Positions 1-8,854 of a DNA stretch of 64,000 nucleotides are shown here, one piece after another. The stretch is taken from contig NZ_CP050154.1 of the NCBI RefSeq assembly GCF_011617705.1, positions 1,860,001-1,924,000 on the forward strand, read 5' to 3'. Source of the stretch: Brevibacterium limosum. Its GTDB lineage: Bacteria > Actinomycetota > Actinomycetes > Actinomycetales > Brevibacteriaceae. Numbering within the stretch: position 1 is the first letter of the stretch; each line of letters begins with the position of its first letter. The notes under the pieces are model-generated. The model saw only the letters and a list, made by a program, of their open reading frames with translations, was not told where the DNA came from and made no database searches. Both the position numbers and the translations under genes were made by a program.

Positions 1-248
1 AATTTCAACACTCTTCCGTGTTAGTGGTACATGGTCGTGAGGGCGCATCGAACCGACATGATCATCTCCGCGGGGAAACACATCGACGACATCGAATCCG
101 ACGGCATCTTCACCCGACCTCGGCGAGACACACGCCTTGATGAAGACACAATCACCCATGATACAGGCTCGGGCCCCGGGCCGGAAATCTCTGTCCTGTC
201 CTGCCCCGCCGCGGATGCAGGGGCGCGATCCAGCTGCTCTGCCGGGTC
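1..248. other. Window edge with no recognised gene
   Basis: No coding sequence in this stretch resembles a known family, and the short open frames crossing it have no convincing ribosome-binding site. A small GC-rich hairpin (7-bp arms, one wobble, 3-base loop, 166-182) lies about 67 bases beyond the stop of the minus-strand PemK-like gene and could be its terminator. In many actinobacteria rpsT lies near lepA, but it is not visible here. Confidence 0.4.
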
Positions 249-857
249 TCAGCCGGCGAGGTTCTCGGCCACGTGATCGAACACTTCACGGGGCATGACC
301 GCACCTTCCCGGCGGATCGAATCCGGGTCGAGTCGGATGACCCGATCAAGACGGAGCTCAGAGGGCCGACCCCGCGAATCCCAGTCCCCGGTGCCGATGT
401 TCATCCACTTGGCATGCCGGTCCTCACGGACCTCGCCGATCCCGCCTGGAATGTGATCTTGGCTGGTGAGCATGAGCGCGAGCACCCATCTGCCGTCGCG
501 ACCGACGACGAGGGACGGCCGATCCTTGCCCTGCGAATGGTCCTCCTCGAAGGGGATCCACCCCCAGACGACCTCGCCCGGATCGGCGTCGCCGTCGAGA
601 TCGGGAGAGTAGCTGACCGTGAGCGGACCCGTGTAATCACCGGGGTACGAACCCGCCCCGCCCGAGACGGAACGCTCACCAGGCCGCGCCGAGGCGGCAC
701 CGCCTCCGCCGTCCGACTGCGCGGGAGTCTGCCGGCGGGCATCCGTGGGCTGCGAGGCACCCCCGGAGCTCTTCCTCGACTGCGACTGACGCAGGTAGCG
801 CAGCCCCTGACGGACTCCGATTCTCGCGGCCCGATTGACCAGTGATCTCCAATTCAT
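249..857 (-). CDS. PemK/MazF-fold family protein (solitary toxin-like)
   Basis: The 202-residue product has a basic, Ser/Gly/Gln-rich, probably disordered N-terminal region (about residues 1-90). A PemK/MazF-type beta-barrel follows: a GEVVWGWIPFEED stretch resembles the family's first strand and loop, then RPSLVVGRDG and VLALMLTSQDH match its later strands. MazF-fold proteins are usually toxin mRNA interferases, but actinobacteria also carry long solitary versions of unknown role. No antitoxin-like small gene lies on either side, so calling it an active toxin would be guesswork. A -10-like TAGGCT sits six bases before the ATG, suggesting a leaderless transcript. The next minus-strand gene upstream is the exonuclease-family gene, about 100 bases away. 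Confidence 0.7.
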   Translation of the reverse strand: MNWRSLVNRAARIGVRQGLRYLRQSQSRKSSGGASQPTDARRQTPAQSDGGGGAASARPGERSVSGGAGSYPGDYTGPLTVSYSPDLDGDADPGEVVWGWIPFEEDHSQGKDRPSLVVGRDGRWVLALMLTSQDHIPGGIGEVREDRHAKWMNIGTGDWDSRGRPSELRLDRVIRLDPDSIRREGAVMPREVFDHVAENLAG

Positions 858-863
858 ACGTCC

Positions 864-869
864 AGCCTA
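864..869 (-). promoter_or_regulatory. -10 box of the PemK-like gene (leaderless)
   Basis: TAGGCT on the minus strand, followed by six bases and then the ATG at 857. Transcription would start on the start codon. No good -35 hexamer is visible. Confidence 0.4.
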
Positions 870-956
870 AACGAGTCGCCTGCCACGGACCTGAAGAACA
901 GCGAACCCGAAGAACAGCGAACCGGTCGGGCAGGGGGATGCAGCGCGCCGACACGG

Positions 957-1721
957 TCATGTGAAGTCGAGAACCGCCTCGACGGGGAAGTGGTCGGAGG
1001 GATACTTCCCGTCGTCGTCGAACGTGTCGATGCGAGTGGACACCGTCCGCAGGCCCGGGGTGGTGAGGATCCAGTCGATGCGCGGTTCACCGACTTTCGG
1101 ACCCTTGTAGCGGTGGAAGGTGCCGATGTCCTCACCGGGCATCTCGGCGGCGGTGTCGGTGAGCCCGAGCTCGGTGCAGAAGAAGTCGTAGACCGGGGAG
1201 CCGGTGGCGACGTTGAAGTCACCGGTGACCACGCAGGGGTGGGCCGCCTCGGCGATGGTGTCGGCCATGAGCCGACCGGATTCGAGTCGGGCGCGCTCGG
1301 ACTTGTGATCGAGGTGGGTGTTGAGCACCCGCAGCCGCCGGTCGGAGCCGATATCGCGGACGTCGACCGTCGTCAGGGTGCGCGCATGGGAGACTCCCCA
1401 CGATTCCGAAGCCACGGTGTCGGGCTGTTCCGAGAGCCAGCTGATGTCCACGGCTTCGACGTCGAAGCGCTTCGAATCGAGGATCACGGCGGTGAACTCA
1501 CCGGAATTGCCGCCGGAATGCCCCTCTCCGAGCCAGATGTACTCCTCGGGCAGGAGGCTGATGAGCGTCTCGAGCTGGTCGAGTTCGCCCTCCTGGGTGC
1601 CGATGATGTGGGGGTGGGCGCGCCGGATGAGCTCGGCGGCGATCGGCAGCCGCTCGGCCACCGGATGACCGTCCATGGCGGGATAGCGGAGGTTGAAGCT
1701 CATGACCCGGAAATCGCTCAT
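957..1721 (-). CDS. Endonuclease/exonuclease/phosphatase-family hydrolase
   Basis: The 254-residue protein carries the fold's signature blocks: an N-terminal MSFNLR strand with the metal-binding Asn, GTQEG with the metal-binding Glu, NTHLDH, TGDFN (catalytic Asp and Asn), IDWILTT, and the terminal SDHFPV catalytic His. This is the Mg2+-dependent phosphodiesterase/phosphatase superfamily of exonuclease III, DNase I and inositol phosphatases. The substrate cannot be told from sequence; small secreted or cytosolic members often hydrolyse phosphodiesters. The start at 1721 is preferred over an upstream in-frame ATG at 1796 because GGGGAAG sits eight bases before it and the conserved fold begins at once. 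No signal peptide is seen. The gene is divergent from lepA, with 163 bases between the starts. Confidence 0.82.
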   Translation of the reverse strand: MSDFRVMSFNLRYPAMDGHPVAERLPIAAELIRRAHPHIIGTQEGELDQLETLISLLPEEYIWLGEGHSGGNSGEFTAVILDSKRFDVEAVDISWLSEQPDTVASESWGVSHARTLTTVDVRDIGSDRRLRVLNTHLDHKSERARLESGRLMADTIAEAAHPCVVTGDFNVATGSPVYDFFCTELGLTDTAAEMPGEDIGTFHRYKGPKVGEPRIDWILTTPGLRTVSTRIDTFDDDGKYPSDHFPVEAVLDFT

Positions 1722-1884
1722 GACACCATCTTCCCCGATCTGTGCCGACCGGCAGAGGTCCGAACGGAGAAAGTCAGGGATGATCATGATGCGCACGCCG
1801 CGGATTCCAAGTCCGTGCGCAAGTCATGAAAGAATGGGAGATCGGGTCTGTCTGGGGACCTGGTCTGTCAAAGGAAGGGCGTTC

Positions 1885-3753
1885 ATGTCACCTCAGGTGA
1901 ATAAGGAAGCTGCACAGCGGATCTCACCGTCTGCCACCTCACCCGAGCTGATTCGCAATTTCTGCATCATCGCTCATATCGACCACGGCAAGTCGACCCT
2001 GGCCGACCGCATGCTCCAGATGACCGGTGTCGTCGAGAACCGCGATATGCGTGCCCAGTACCTCGACCGGATGGACATCGAACGCGAACGCGGAATCACC
2101 ATCAAATCACAGGCCGTGCGCATGCCGTGGGAACACGAGGACACCCCGTACGCGCTCAACATGATCGACACTCCCGGCCACGTCGACTTCAGCTACGAGG
2201 TCTCGCGTTCCCTGGCCGCCTGTGAAGGTGCGCTGCTGCTCGTCGATTCGGCTCAGGGCATCGAGGCCCAGACGCTGGCGAACCTGTACCTGGCCATGGA
2301 GAACGATCTGACGATCATCCCCGTGCTCAACAAGATCGACCTGCCCGCCGCACAGCCGGAGAAGTACGCGGAAGAACTCGCCAACCTCATCGGCTGCGAA
2401 CCCGAGGACTGCCTGCTCGTGTCGGGCAAGACCGGCGAAGGCGTCGAAGAGGTCCTCGACCGCATCATCACCGATATCCCCGCCCCCGTCGGCGACGCCG
2501 ACGCACCGGCACGCGCGATGATCTTCGACTCCGTCTACGACACCTACCGCGGTGTGGTCACCTATGTCCGCGTCATCGACGGTTCGCTGGCCCCGCGCGA
2601 GAAGATCGAGATGATGTCGACCGGCACCACCCATGAGCTGCAGGAGATCGGTGCCTCCATGCCCGAGCCCAAGGCGACGAAGGGCCTGGGCGTCGGCGAG
2701 GTCGGCTACCTCATCACAGGGGTCAAAGACGTGCGACTGTCGAAGGTCGGTGACACCGTCACCGCCGCGGCCACCCCGGCCGATCAGCCTCTCGACGGCT
2801 ATCGCGAACCCAAGCCGATGGTGTTCTCCGGACTCTTCCCGATCGACGGCTCCGACTATCCAGTGCTGCGAGACGCCCTCGACAAACTCAAACTCAATGA
2901 TGCCTCCCTGGCCTACGAACCCGAGACCTCGACGGCTCTGGGCTTCGGATTCCGCTGCGGATTCCTCGGTCTGCTCCACCTCGAAGTGCTGCGTGACCGC
3001 CTGGAACGCGAGTTCGACCTCGATCTCATCTCCACCGCACCGTCGGTGATCTACGACGTGACCATGGAAGACGGCTCGGAGGCCGTGGTGACGAACCCGA
3101 GCGAATACCCCACCGGCAAGATCAGGGAAGTCCGCGAACCGATGGTTCAGGCCACCATCCTCACCCCCAGCGATTACATCGGTGCGGTGATGGAACTGTG
3201 CCAGGACCGCCGCGGCAAACTTCAGGGCATGGACTACCTGTCCTCGGACCGGGTGGAGATCCGCTACCGGCTGCCTTTGGCAGAGATCGTCTTCGACTTC
3301 TTCGACCAGCTGAAGTCCCGGACCAAGGGCTACGCCTCTCTCGACTACTCCGACGACGGTCAGGATGCCTCCGACCTCGTCAAGGTCGACATCCTGCTGC
3401 ACGGCGACCAGGTCGACGCGTTCTCCGCGATCGTCCACCGTGACAAGGCGTACTCCTACGGGGTGGCGATGGCCGGGAAGCTGCGCAAGCTCATCCCGCG
3501 CCAGCAGTTCGAGGTGCCCATCCAGGCGGCCATCGGATCCCGGATCATCGCCCGTGAGACCATCCGCGCCATCCGCAAGGACGTGCTGTCGAAGTGCTAC
3601 GGCGGCGACATCAGCCGTAAGCGCAAGCTGCTCGAGAAGCAGAAGGAAGGCAAGAAGCGGATGAAGATGGTCGGCACGGTCGAAGTGCCGCAGGAGGCAT
3701 TCATCGCGGCCCTGTCCTCGGACGAGCCGGAGACGAAGGACAGCAAGAAGTAA
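1885..3753 (+). CDS. lepA: Elongation factor 4 (LepA), ribosome-bound GTPase
   Basis: The 622-residue translational GTPase acts on the ribosome during elongation and initiation-complex maturation and can back-translocate tRNAs. The G domain begins at about residue 30: AHIDHGKST is G1, a switch region with [10 protein letters not shown] follows, then DTPGHVDF (G3) and NKIDLP (G4). Domain II, EF-G-like domains III and V, and the LepA-specific C-terminal domain with a Lys-rich end ([14 protein letters not shown]) follow. Length is normal for the family. The ATG at 1885 is chosen because AAGGAAGGG lies just upstream; the open frame extends farther 5' without such support. The stop is directly followed by the hemW GTG, a conserved lepA-hemW pair. 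Confidence 0.97.
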   Translation: MSPQVNKEAAQRISPSATSPELIRNFCIIAHIDHGKSTLADRMLQMTGVVENRDMRAQYLDRMDIERERGITIKSQAVRMPWEHEDTPYALNMIDTPGHVDFSYEVSRSLAACEGALLLVDSAQGIEAQTLANLYLAMENDLTIIPVLNKIDLPAAQPEKYAEELANLIGCEPEDCLLVSGKTGEGVEEVLDRIITDIPAPVGDADAPARAMIFDSVYDTYRGVVTYVRVIDGSLAPREKIEMMSTGTTHELQEIGASMPEPKATKGLGVGEVGYLITGVKDVRLSKVGDTVTAAATPADQPLDGYREPKPMVFSGLFPIDGSDYPVLRDALDKLKLNDASLAYEPETSTALGFGFRCGFLGLLHLEVLRDRLEREFDLDLISTAPSVIYDVTMEDGSEAVVTNPSEYPTGKIREVREPMVQATILTPSDYIGAVMELCQDRRGKLQGMDYLSSDRVEIRYRLPLAEIVFDFFDQLKSRTKGYASLDYSDDGQDASDLVKVDILLHGDQVDAFSAIVHRDKAYSYGVAMAGKLRKLIPRQQFEVPIQAAIGSRIIARETIRAIRKDVLSKCYGGDISRKRKLLEKQKEGKKRMKMVGTVEVPQEAFIAALSSDEPETKDSKK

Positions 3754-4983
3754 GTGCCCGCACAACCGACCGGCGAGGTCCCTCCGCGCGACGGTTCCCT
3801 GCCGCCATCGGCAGGAATCGGCGCCGCCGAGCGGGGACTGAGCCTCTACGTCCACGTCCCGTACTGCCGGGTCCGCTGCGGCTACTGCGACTTCAACACC
3901 TATACCGCCGAGGACCTCGGACCGGGCGCCTCCCGGGAGGACTACCGCAGCAATCTCGCCCGTGAGCTCGACCTGTCCGTGTCCACCCTCGCCGAGGTGG
4001 GGGCAGGCGATCGTGAGGTTTCGACGATCTTCTTCGGCGGAGGCACCCCGACGCTGCTCGCAGCCGACGTGCTCGCCGGGGTGATGGACGATATCCGTTC
4101 TCGCTTCCGCCTGGCGGAGAACGTCGAAGTCACCACCGAAGCCAACCCCGACACCTTGGATCCCGCGTACATCGCGACGCTGGCCGGAGCCGGTTTCAAC
4201 CGCGTCTCCATGGGCATGCAGTCGGCTGTGCCGCATGTGCTCGCGACTTTGGATCGCACGCACGATCCGAAGAAGATCCCCGAGGTGGCTCGCTGGGTCA
4301 AGGAAGCCGGCCTCGAACTCAGCCTGGACCTCATCTTCGGCACCCCGGGGGAGTCGATCGACGATTGGCGCAGATCCCTCGACGTCGCGCTGGGAAACGA
4401 CGTCGACCACATTTCGGCCTATTCCCTCATCGTCGAACCGGGCACGAAGATGGGCTCGCTGGTGCGCCGCGGGCAGCTGCCCATGCCCGATGAGGACGAT
4501 CTGGCCGACAAATACGAGATCGCCGACGCCGCGATCTCCGCTGCCGGTCTGCACTGGTACGAAGTGAGCAACTGGTCGACCGGTTCCGATACGCGCTGTG
4601 AGCACAATCTGGCCTATTGGCGCAATGCCGACTGGTGGGGCTTCGGCCCCGGCGCTCACTCACACGTCGGGGGAGTCCGGTTCTGGAATGCCAAACACCC
4701 ACGTGCCTGGGCCGACCGGCTGTTAGCGGGGGAGTCCCCGTCGATCGGCCGTGAGGTCCTCGACGACCAGACCCGGGAGATCGAACGGATCATGCTCGCC
4801 GCCCGAATCGACCGGGAGCTGCGTCTGGATTCCCTGGCACCAGGCAGCGAGCAGGCGATCAGAACATTCGTCAGACAGGGACTGCTCGACGCCGATGGCG
4901 TGGAGGCCGGCTGGTTCCAGCCGACTCTGCAGGGACGTCTGCTGGCCGACCACATGGTCCGCGTCCTCACCGAATACGTGTGA
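3754..4983 (+). CDS. hemW: HemW, radical SAM heme chaperone
   Basis: The 409-residue radical SAM protein is related to oxygen-independent coproporphyrinogen III oxidase. Cysteines 38, 42 and 45 form the CX3CX2C motif that binds the 4Fe-4S cluster. GGGTPT, the TTEANPD block and GMQS are typical radical SAM/HemN strands, and a HemN C-terminal winged region follows. HemW binds heme and is thought to deliver it to target proteins; older annotations call it coproporphyrinogen dehydrogenase. It lacks the CNYC-type motif expected of true HemN, which supports HemW. The GTG start abuts the lepA stop, so the pair is probably cotranscribed and translationally coupled. Confidence 0.93.
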   Translation: MPAQPTGEVPPRDGSLPPSAGIGAAERGLSLYVHVPYCRVRCGYCDFNTYTAEDLGPGASREDYRSNLARELDLSVSTLAEVGAGDREVSTIFFGGGTPTLLAADVLAGVMDDIRSRFRLAENVEVTTEANPDTLDPAYIATLAGAGFNRVSMGMQSAVPHVLATLDRTHDPKKIPEVARWVKEAGLELSLDLIFGTPGESIDDWRRSLDVALGNDVDHISAYSLIVEPGTKMGSLVRRGQLPMPDEDDLADKYEIADAAISAAGLHWYEVSNWSTGSDTRCEHNLAYWRNADWWGFGPGAHSHVGGVRFWNAKHPRAWADRLLAGESPSIGREVLDDQTREIERIMLAARIDRELRLDSLAPGSEQAIRTFVRQGLLDADGVEAGWFQPTLQGRLLADHMVRVLTEYV

Positions 4984-4989
4984 ATGAGT

Positions 4990-5024
4990 TTCGCCCCGCC
5001 ACCCGGACCGGGCGGTGGGGCGAA
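4990..5024 (+). terminator. Hairpin terminator after hemW
   Basis: Two 15-base arms (TTCGCCCC... and ...GGGGCGAA) pair with one wobble and one mismatch around a 5-base loop, beginning seven bases after the hemW stop. There is no clear U-tract, as is common in actinobacteria. It also lies beyond the 3' end of the minus-strand DUF4870 gene and may serve both. Confidence 0.55.
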
Positions 5025-5069
5025 CTGCTCAGCGACTCTGCTGGGGTGAGACCCTCGCGGAGCGACAGA

Positions 5070-5813
5070 TCACTTGATCCAGTTCGGAGTCATCGGGATC
5101 CGGTAGCCCTCACCTCGGTTGGCTGCCAGTCCGGCGATGATCTCGATGACGATCATGTAGATCGAGAGCACCGGCAGGAGCAGCAGGATAAGCAGTCCGA
5201 TGCCGACGATGGAGAGAACCCCTCCGATCAGCCCGATGCCGAACCCGGCGATGACACCGATGATCAGCAGGTTGAGTGACTGCGCACCATGATGGCGGAG
5301 GAACGGCGACTTGTCCTTGTTGATGATGAAGAGGATGAGAGTGACGATCCAGCCGAGTCCGATGACGTAGGTGGCCGCGTGGGCGAGGTGCGACCACAGG
5401 GCCGTCGTCCGTTCGGTCTGGTCGGCTTTCCAGAACCCGACAGAGCTCGGACCATAGGCCGCATCAGGCAGTTCGGAGCCCATGGGCACACCGGCCGCAG
5501 GTGAGTGCGCGGAGGACGCTCCCTGGAATCCGTACCCGGCCTGAGGCTGACCCTGCGGAGCGTCGTAGGGCTGCTGAGGCCCGTAACCGGGCTGACTGCC
5601 ATAAGCCTGCTGCGAGCCGTACCCCGGATGGCCCTGCTGAGGGTTCTGCGGCTGAGAACCGTACGCCGGGTTCGGCGGCTGGGAGCCGTACTGAGGTCGG
5701 CTTCCCTGTTGAGGCTGCTGAGTGTGCGGCTGCTGCGGGCCCGACTGCGGCGAATAGTTCGGCGGCATCGGCTGCGACTGTCCGTTGTTCGGCTGCTGCG
5801 GGTTGTCCGACAT
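5070..5813 (-). CDS. DUF4870 membrane protein with Q/P/Y/G-rich N-terminus
   Basis: Residues 1 to about 130 of this 247-residue protein are a low-complexity tail rich in Gln, Pro, Tyr, Gly and Ser, with repeated YGSQP-type units. The rest is a DUF4870 (Tic20-like) domain: ERTTALWSHLAHAATYV, a polar FLRHHGAQSLNLLI loop and three or four hydrophobic helices ending in EGYRIPMTPNWIK. The function of DUF4870 is not established; the fold is an integral inner-membrane bundle. The start at 5813 has GAAGGGA six bases upstream, whereas an upstream ATG at 5840 has none. A paralogue follows at 5880-6535, so this looks like a local duplication. Confidence 0.85.
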   Translation of the reverse strand: MSDNPQQPNNGQSQPMPPNYSPQSGPQQPHTQQPQQGSRPQYGSQPPNPAYGSQPQNPQQGHPGYGSQQAYGSQPGYGPQQPYDAPQGQPQAGYGFQGASSAHSPAAGVPMGSELPDAAYGPSSVGFWKADQTERTTALWSHLAHAATYVIGLGWIVTLILFIINKDKSPFLRHHGAQSLNLLIIGVIAGFGIGLIGGVLSIVGIGLLILLLLPVLSIYMIVIEIIAGLAANRGEGYRIPMTPNWIK

Positions 5814-5879
5814 GAGAGTCCCTTCAGAGTTTGCGATCACCCCACACTAGTCCAGAGAGTGCGGGGTGACGGGGAATGG

Positions 5880-6535
5880 TCACTTCACGAAGTTGATGGT
5901 GAGCGGGAACTTGTAACCCTCGCCCTTGTTCGCTGCGACGGCCGCGATGATGTAGAGGACGACGTAGAAGAGCGGGACGATGAGCGCTGCATACACGAGG
6001 AGGATGCCGATACCGAATGTCACAAGTGCCAGCATGAAACCGAGGATGCCGAAGACGAAGAGGGCCCCGAAAGTGACGATCGTGTTCGTGATCAGCGCGT
6101 TGAGGCCCTGACGGGAGTGCTCCCGGACGAAGGGCGATTCGTCCTTCTTCACGAGGAACATGATGAGCGGCATGAAGCCGAAGATGATCGCGCCGAGGTG
6201 GGTCCACAGTGCCGTGGTCCGGTCGGGTTCGTGAGCCATCCAGAACTGTTCGGAACCAGGGCCGTAGGCCTGCTCGGGCAGAGAGCGGAGTCGAACATCG
6301 CCGGATTGTGCATCTGCGGCATTCCGTACCCGGGCTGAGCGCCGTAACCCGGCTGACCGCCGTAACCCGGTTGAGCGCCGTAGCCGGGTTGCGAGCCGTA
6401 GCCGGACTGGCCGCCGTAGCTCTGCGGCTGAGAGTACTGCTGGTTCTGCGGAGCGTAGGGCTGTTGTGGTCCGGAGGCCTGAGAGTAGTTCGGGGGCATC
6501 GGACGGCTGCCGGGCTGTTCGGGGGTGAACGACAT
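5880..6535 (-). pseudogene. Second DUF4870 membrane protein gene, split by a 2-base frameshift
   Basis: The first reading frame starts at 6535 (AAGGAT ribosome site) and encodes a tail MSFTPEQPGSRPMPPNYS with YGAQPGYG repeats up to about residue 84. The DUF4870 domain (TTALWTHLGAIIFGF through KGEGYKFPLTINFVK) lies in a different frame ending at 5880. Removing one CT from the CTCTCT tract (minus strand; 6280-6285) rejoins the frames as DSALPEQAYGPGS, which aligns with GSELPDAAYGPSS in the paralogue just downstream, and gives an intact 217-residue protein. The rest of the gene shows no further decay. It could be a sequencing error, a recent mutation or slippage-based switching. Confidence 0.85.
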
Positions 6536-6660
6536 GGGGATCCTTTCGACGGACGCTTGCCATTCACCCTAGCGGAGCGACTCACACCGAGGATGTCGGG
6601 AAAGCCTCACTCCTGTGACAGTTTCGGCACACGGCGACCGCGTCGGGCCACCGGAGACGC

Positions 6661-7518
6661 TCAGCCGACGGTGACGAAATCGATGAGCTCCTCGACCCGC
6701 CCCGACAGCGTCGGTTCGACATCGGCGATGGTGCTGACCTTCCCGAGGATGCGCACCCACCCGCGAGCGACATCCCGATGGTCGGCATGCGGCCACCCGA
6801 TGCGACGCAGGATTCCCGTCTTCCAGTCCTCGCCCCGGGGGACGACCGGCCATTCGCGGATTCCGACGACATGGGGCTTCACCGCCTGCCAGATATCGAC
6901 GTAGGGGTGACCGATGATGTGGACGACGTCGCGATAGCGCGGATCGGCGCGGACCGCCTCGGCGATCTTCGATTCCTTCGTCCCACTCACCAGGTGGTCG
7001 GCGAGGACACCCACCCGGTGGTCCTGGTCCGGACCGAAGGCCTCCAGCTTGTCGGCGACATCGTCGAGACCGCCCAGAGGTTCGACGACGACGCCCTCGA
7101 TGCGCAGATCATCGCCCCAGATCTTCTCGACGAGTTCGGCATCGTGCTTGCCTTCGACCCAGATCCGCGATCCGCGTGCCACCCGTGCCTTGGCACCGGC
7201 CACGGCGCGAGAGCCCGAAGCGGTCCGTCCGGGCTCTCGCGCCCGCTTCTTCGGCAGCTGCACATCGACCGGCTGACCTTCGAGGAGGAACCCCGGCCCC
7301 AGCGGGAAGGCGCGCACCTTTCCGACGCGGTCCTCAAGCTTGACGACGACCCCGGCCGTGGTCTTCTCCGCACCGACGACAGCGCCGACATAGCCGCTCA
7401 CGGCATCCTCGAGGACCATGCCCAGGCCGAGCTCGACCTGGCGGGACTTCTTCGGCCGGTGTGACGAGGGTGAGGAACCGGAGAGCACATCGGGGCCATA
7501 GCGATCAAAAGCATTCAC
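6661..7518 (-). CDS. DUF3097 family protein
   Basis: This 285-residue cytosolic protein matches the actinobacterial DUF3097 family, which is typically found beside hrcA-dnaJ as here. The conserved blocks are an N-terminal beta domain (GYVGAVVGAEKTTAG, KVRAFPLGPGFLLEG) and a C-terminal Toprim-like part: RIWVEGKHDAELVEKIWG, GVLADHLVSGTKESKIA and HIIGHPYVDIWQAVKP. The EGKHDAE and DHLV blocks resemble the acidic metal-binding motifs of Toprim nucleic-acid enzymes, but no activity is known. I take the GTG at 7518, eight bases after a TAGGGT -10-like box (7527-7532). A TTG two codons upstream lies almost on that box and is less likely. The gene is divergent from hrcA. Confidence 0.85.
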   Translation of the reverse strand: MNAFDRYGPDVLSGSSPSSHRPKKSRQVELGLGMVLEDAVSGYVGAVVGAEKTTAGVVVKLEDRVGKVRAFPLGPGFLLEGQPVDVQLPKKRAREPGRTASGSRAVAGAKARVARGSRIWVEGKHDAELVEKIWGDDLRIEGVVVEPLGGLDDVADKLEAFGPDQDHRVGVLADHLVSGTKESKIAEAVRADPRYRDVVHIIGHPYVDIWQAVKPHVVGIREWPVVPRGEDWKTGILRRIGWPHADHRDVARGWVRILGKVSTIADVEPTLSGRVEELIDFVTVG

Positions 7519-7607
7519 GGGCAACCACCCTAGTCAAGGACGGTCCCGCATGGGCGCAGACCCGCAGGCCACCCCAGAAATGAATTCCTGGAACGAGAGG
7601 CGTAGAA

Positions 7608-7634
7608 TTGGCACTCAGGCCCAAGGAGTGCCAA
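7608..7634 (+). promoter_or_regulatory. CIRCE operator (HrcA binding site) with overlapping -10 box
   Basis: A 9-base inverted repeat, TTGGCACTC and GAGTGCCAA, is separated by nine bases, exactly the CIRCE architecture (consensus TTAGCACTC-N9-GAGTGCTAA with one symmetrical change). A -10-like TAGAAT occupies 7603-7608 and ends on the first operator base, so bound HrcA would cover the transcription start. It lies 52 bases before the hrcA start codon, implying autorepression of hrcA-dnaJ that is relieved by heat or unfolded protein. Confidence 0.93.
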
Positions 7635-7685
7635 GCGCAGGCGCGGAACCGCGATCGGCCCGGCGAGACGGAGAGGAGACCCGCG

Positions 7686-8726
7686 ATGAACGACAGCAGA
7701 CGAGCACAGGTGCTGCGCGCCATCGTCGAGGACTTCGTCGCCACCAACGAACCCGTGGGATCGAAGGCGATCGTGCAGCGCCACACCCTCGGCGTCTCTC
7801 CGGCCACGATCCGCAACGATATGGCCCAGCTCGAACTGGAGGGCTATATCGCCCAGCCCCACACCTCGGCCGGCCGGATCCCGACCGACCTGGGGTACCG
7901 GATGTTCGTCGATCGCATCGACGAGTTCAAACCGCTGACCACCGCAGAACGCCGCGCGATCCTCCAGCTCATCGACGGTGACGTCGAACTCGACGAGATG
8001 CTCGACCGCACCGTCCGCGTCCTCTCCGGCCTCACCCGCCAGGTGGCCCTCATCCAGTACCCGACGGTGTCACGGGCCCGCATCAAACACATCGAGATCG
8101 TCGGTCTCGGTCCCGGCCGGATCCTCGTCGTCCTCATCACCGATGCCGGACAGGTCGAACAGAAGACCGTGATCACCCCGACCCCGGTCGACGAAGACGC
8201 CGTGCGCGGGCTGCGCGATCAGATCAACGCCGAGTTCGCCGGGCGCACACTCGCCCAGATCTTCGGATCGACCTCCGCCGCCGAGGCGGCCGCCCCCGAA
8301 CCGAGTGAGGCGGCTGCTCGTGACGACTCCGGACTCAAGCAGGTCCGCGCCGCCGTCGTCGACCTCGTGGCCGCGACCCGTGAAGAGCGCATCATCATGG
8401 CCGGCACTGCGAATCTCGCCCGCTCCGGGAGCGAATTCGGAGAGAAGATGGCCCCGATCCTCGAAGCCTTCGAGGAGCAGGTGGTCCTGCTCAGGCTGCT
8501 CACCTCGATGGCCGAAGACCACGAGGAGATCAGCGTGCGCATCGGGCGTGAGAATACTCACGAATCGTTCAGCTCGACTTCCGTCGTCGCCGCCGAATAT
8601 GGTCATGACGCGGGTTCCTCGGCCAGACTGGCAGTGCTCGGCCCGACCCGAATGGACTATCCGACGACGATCTCGGCAGTCCGTGCCGTCGCGAAATACG
8701 TGTCCTCGATCCTGGATCGAGGGTAG
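7686..8726 (+). CDS. hrcA: Heat-inducible transcription repressor HrcA
   Basis: The 346-residue repressor of class I heat-shock genes binds CIRCE as a dimer and depends on GroEL-assisted folding. The N-terminal winged helix (about residues 1-75) includes SKAIVQRHTLGVSPATIRNDMAQLE, with the recognition helix in its second half, and HTSAGRIPTDLGYRMFVD. A GAF-like domain and dimerisation segments follow, including GRENTHESFSSTSVVAAEY near the end. An Ala/Glu-rich insert lies around residue 200. The ATG at 7686 is chosen for the GGAGAGGAGA ribosome site. It heads a block with dnaJ 128 bases downstream. Confidence 0.96.
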   Translation: MNDSRRAQVLRAIVEDFVATNEPVGSKAIVQRHTLGVSPATIRNDMAQLELEGYIAQPHTSAGRIPTDLGYRMFVDRIDEFKPLTTAERRAILQLIDGDVELDEMLDRTVRVLSGLTRQVALIQYPTVSRARIKHIEIVGLGPGRILVVLITDAGQVEQKTVITPTPVDEDAVRGLRDQINAEFAGRTLAQIFGSTSAAEAAAPEPSEAAARDDSGLKQVRAAVVDLVAATREERIIMAGTANLARSGSEFGEKMAPILEAFEEQVVLLRLLTSMAEDHEEISVRIGRENTHESFSSTSVVAAEYGHDAGSSARLAVLGPTRMDYPTTISAVRAVAKYVSSILDRG

Positions 8727-8854
8727 GGCCCGAAGTGACGACGACCAGAGGCGCCCGGAGCCGGGCAGCACAACATCGGTGAGGACCGCGCAGCAGCGCA
8801 GCCGCCACCACCACGAACAGAGAACACCACTACGTCAGGGAGAGAGAAGTTTCT

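Noticed and set aside
2107..4659. Very long open frame antisense to lepA and hemW
   Set aside because: High GC at third codon positions keeps antisense frames open. The product has biased shadow composition and no family resemblance, while both sense genes are unambiguous.
6280..6285. Programmed ribosomal frameshifting in the DUF4870 gene
   Set aside because: There is no typical slippery heptamer with a downstream structure, and the defect is simply explained by one extra dinucleotide. It also occurs in an unrelated gene.
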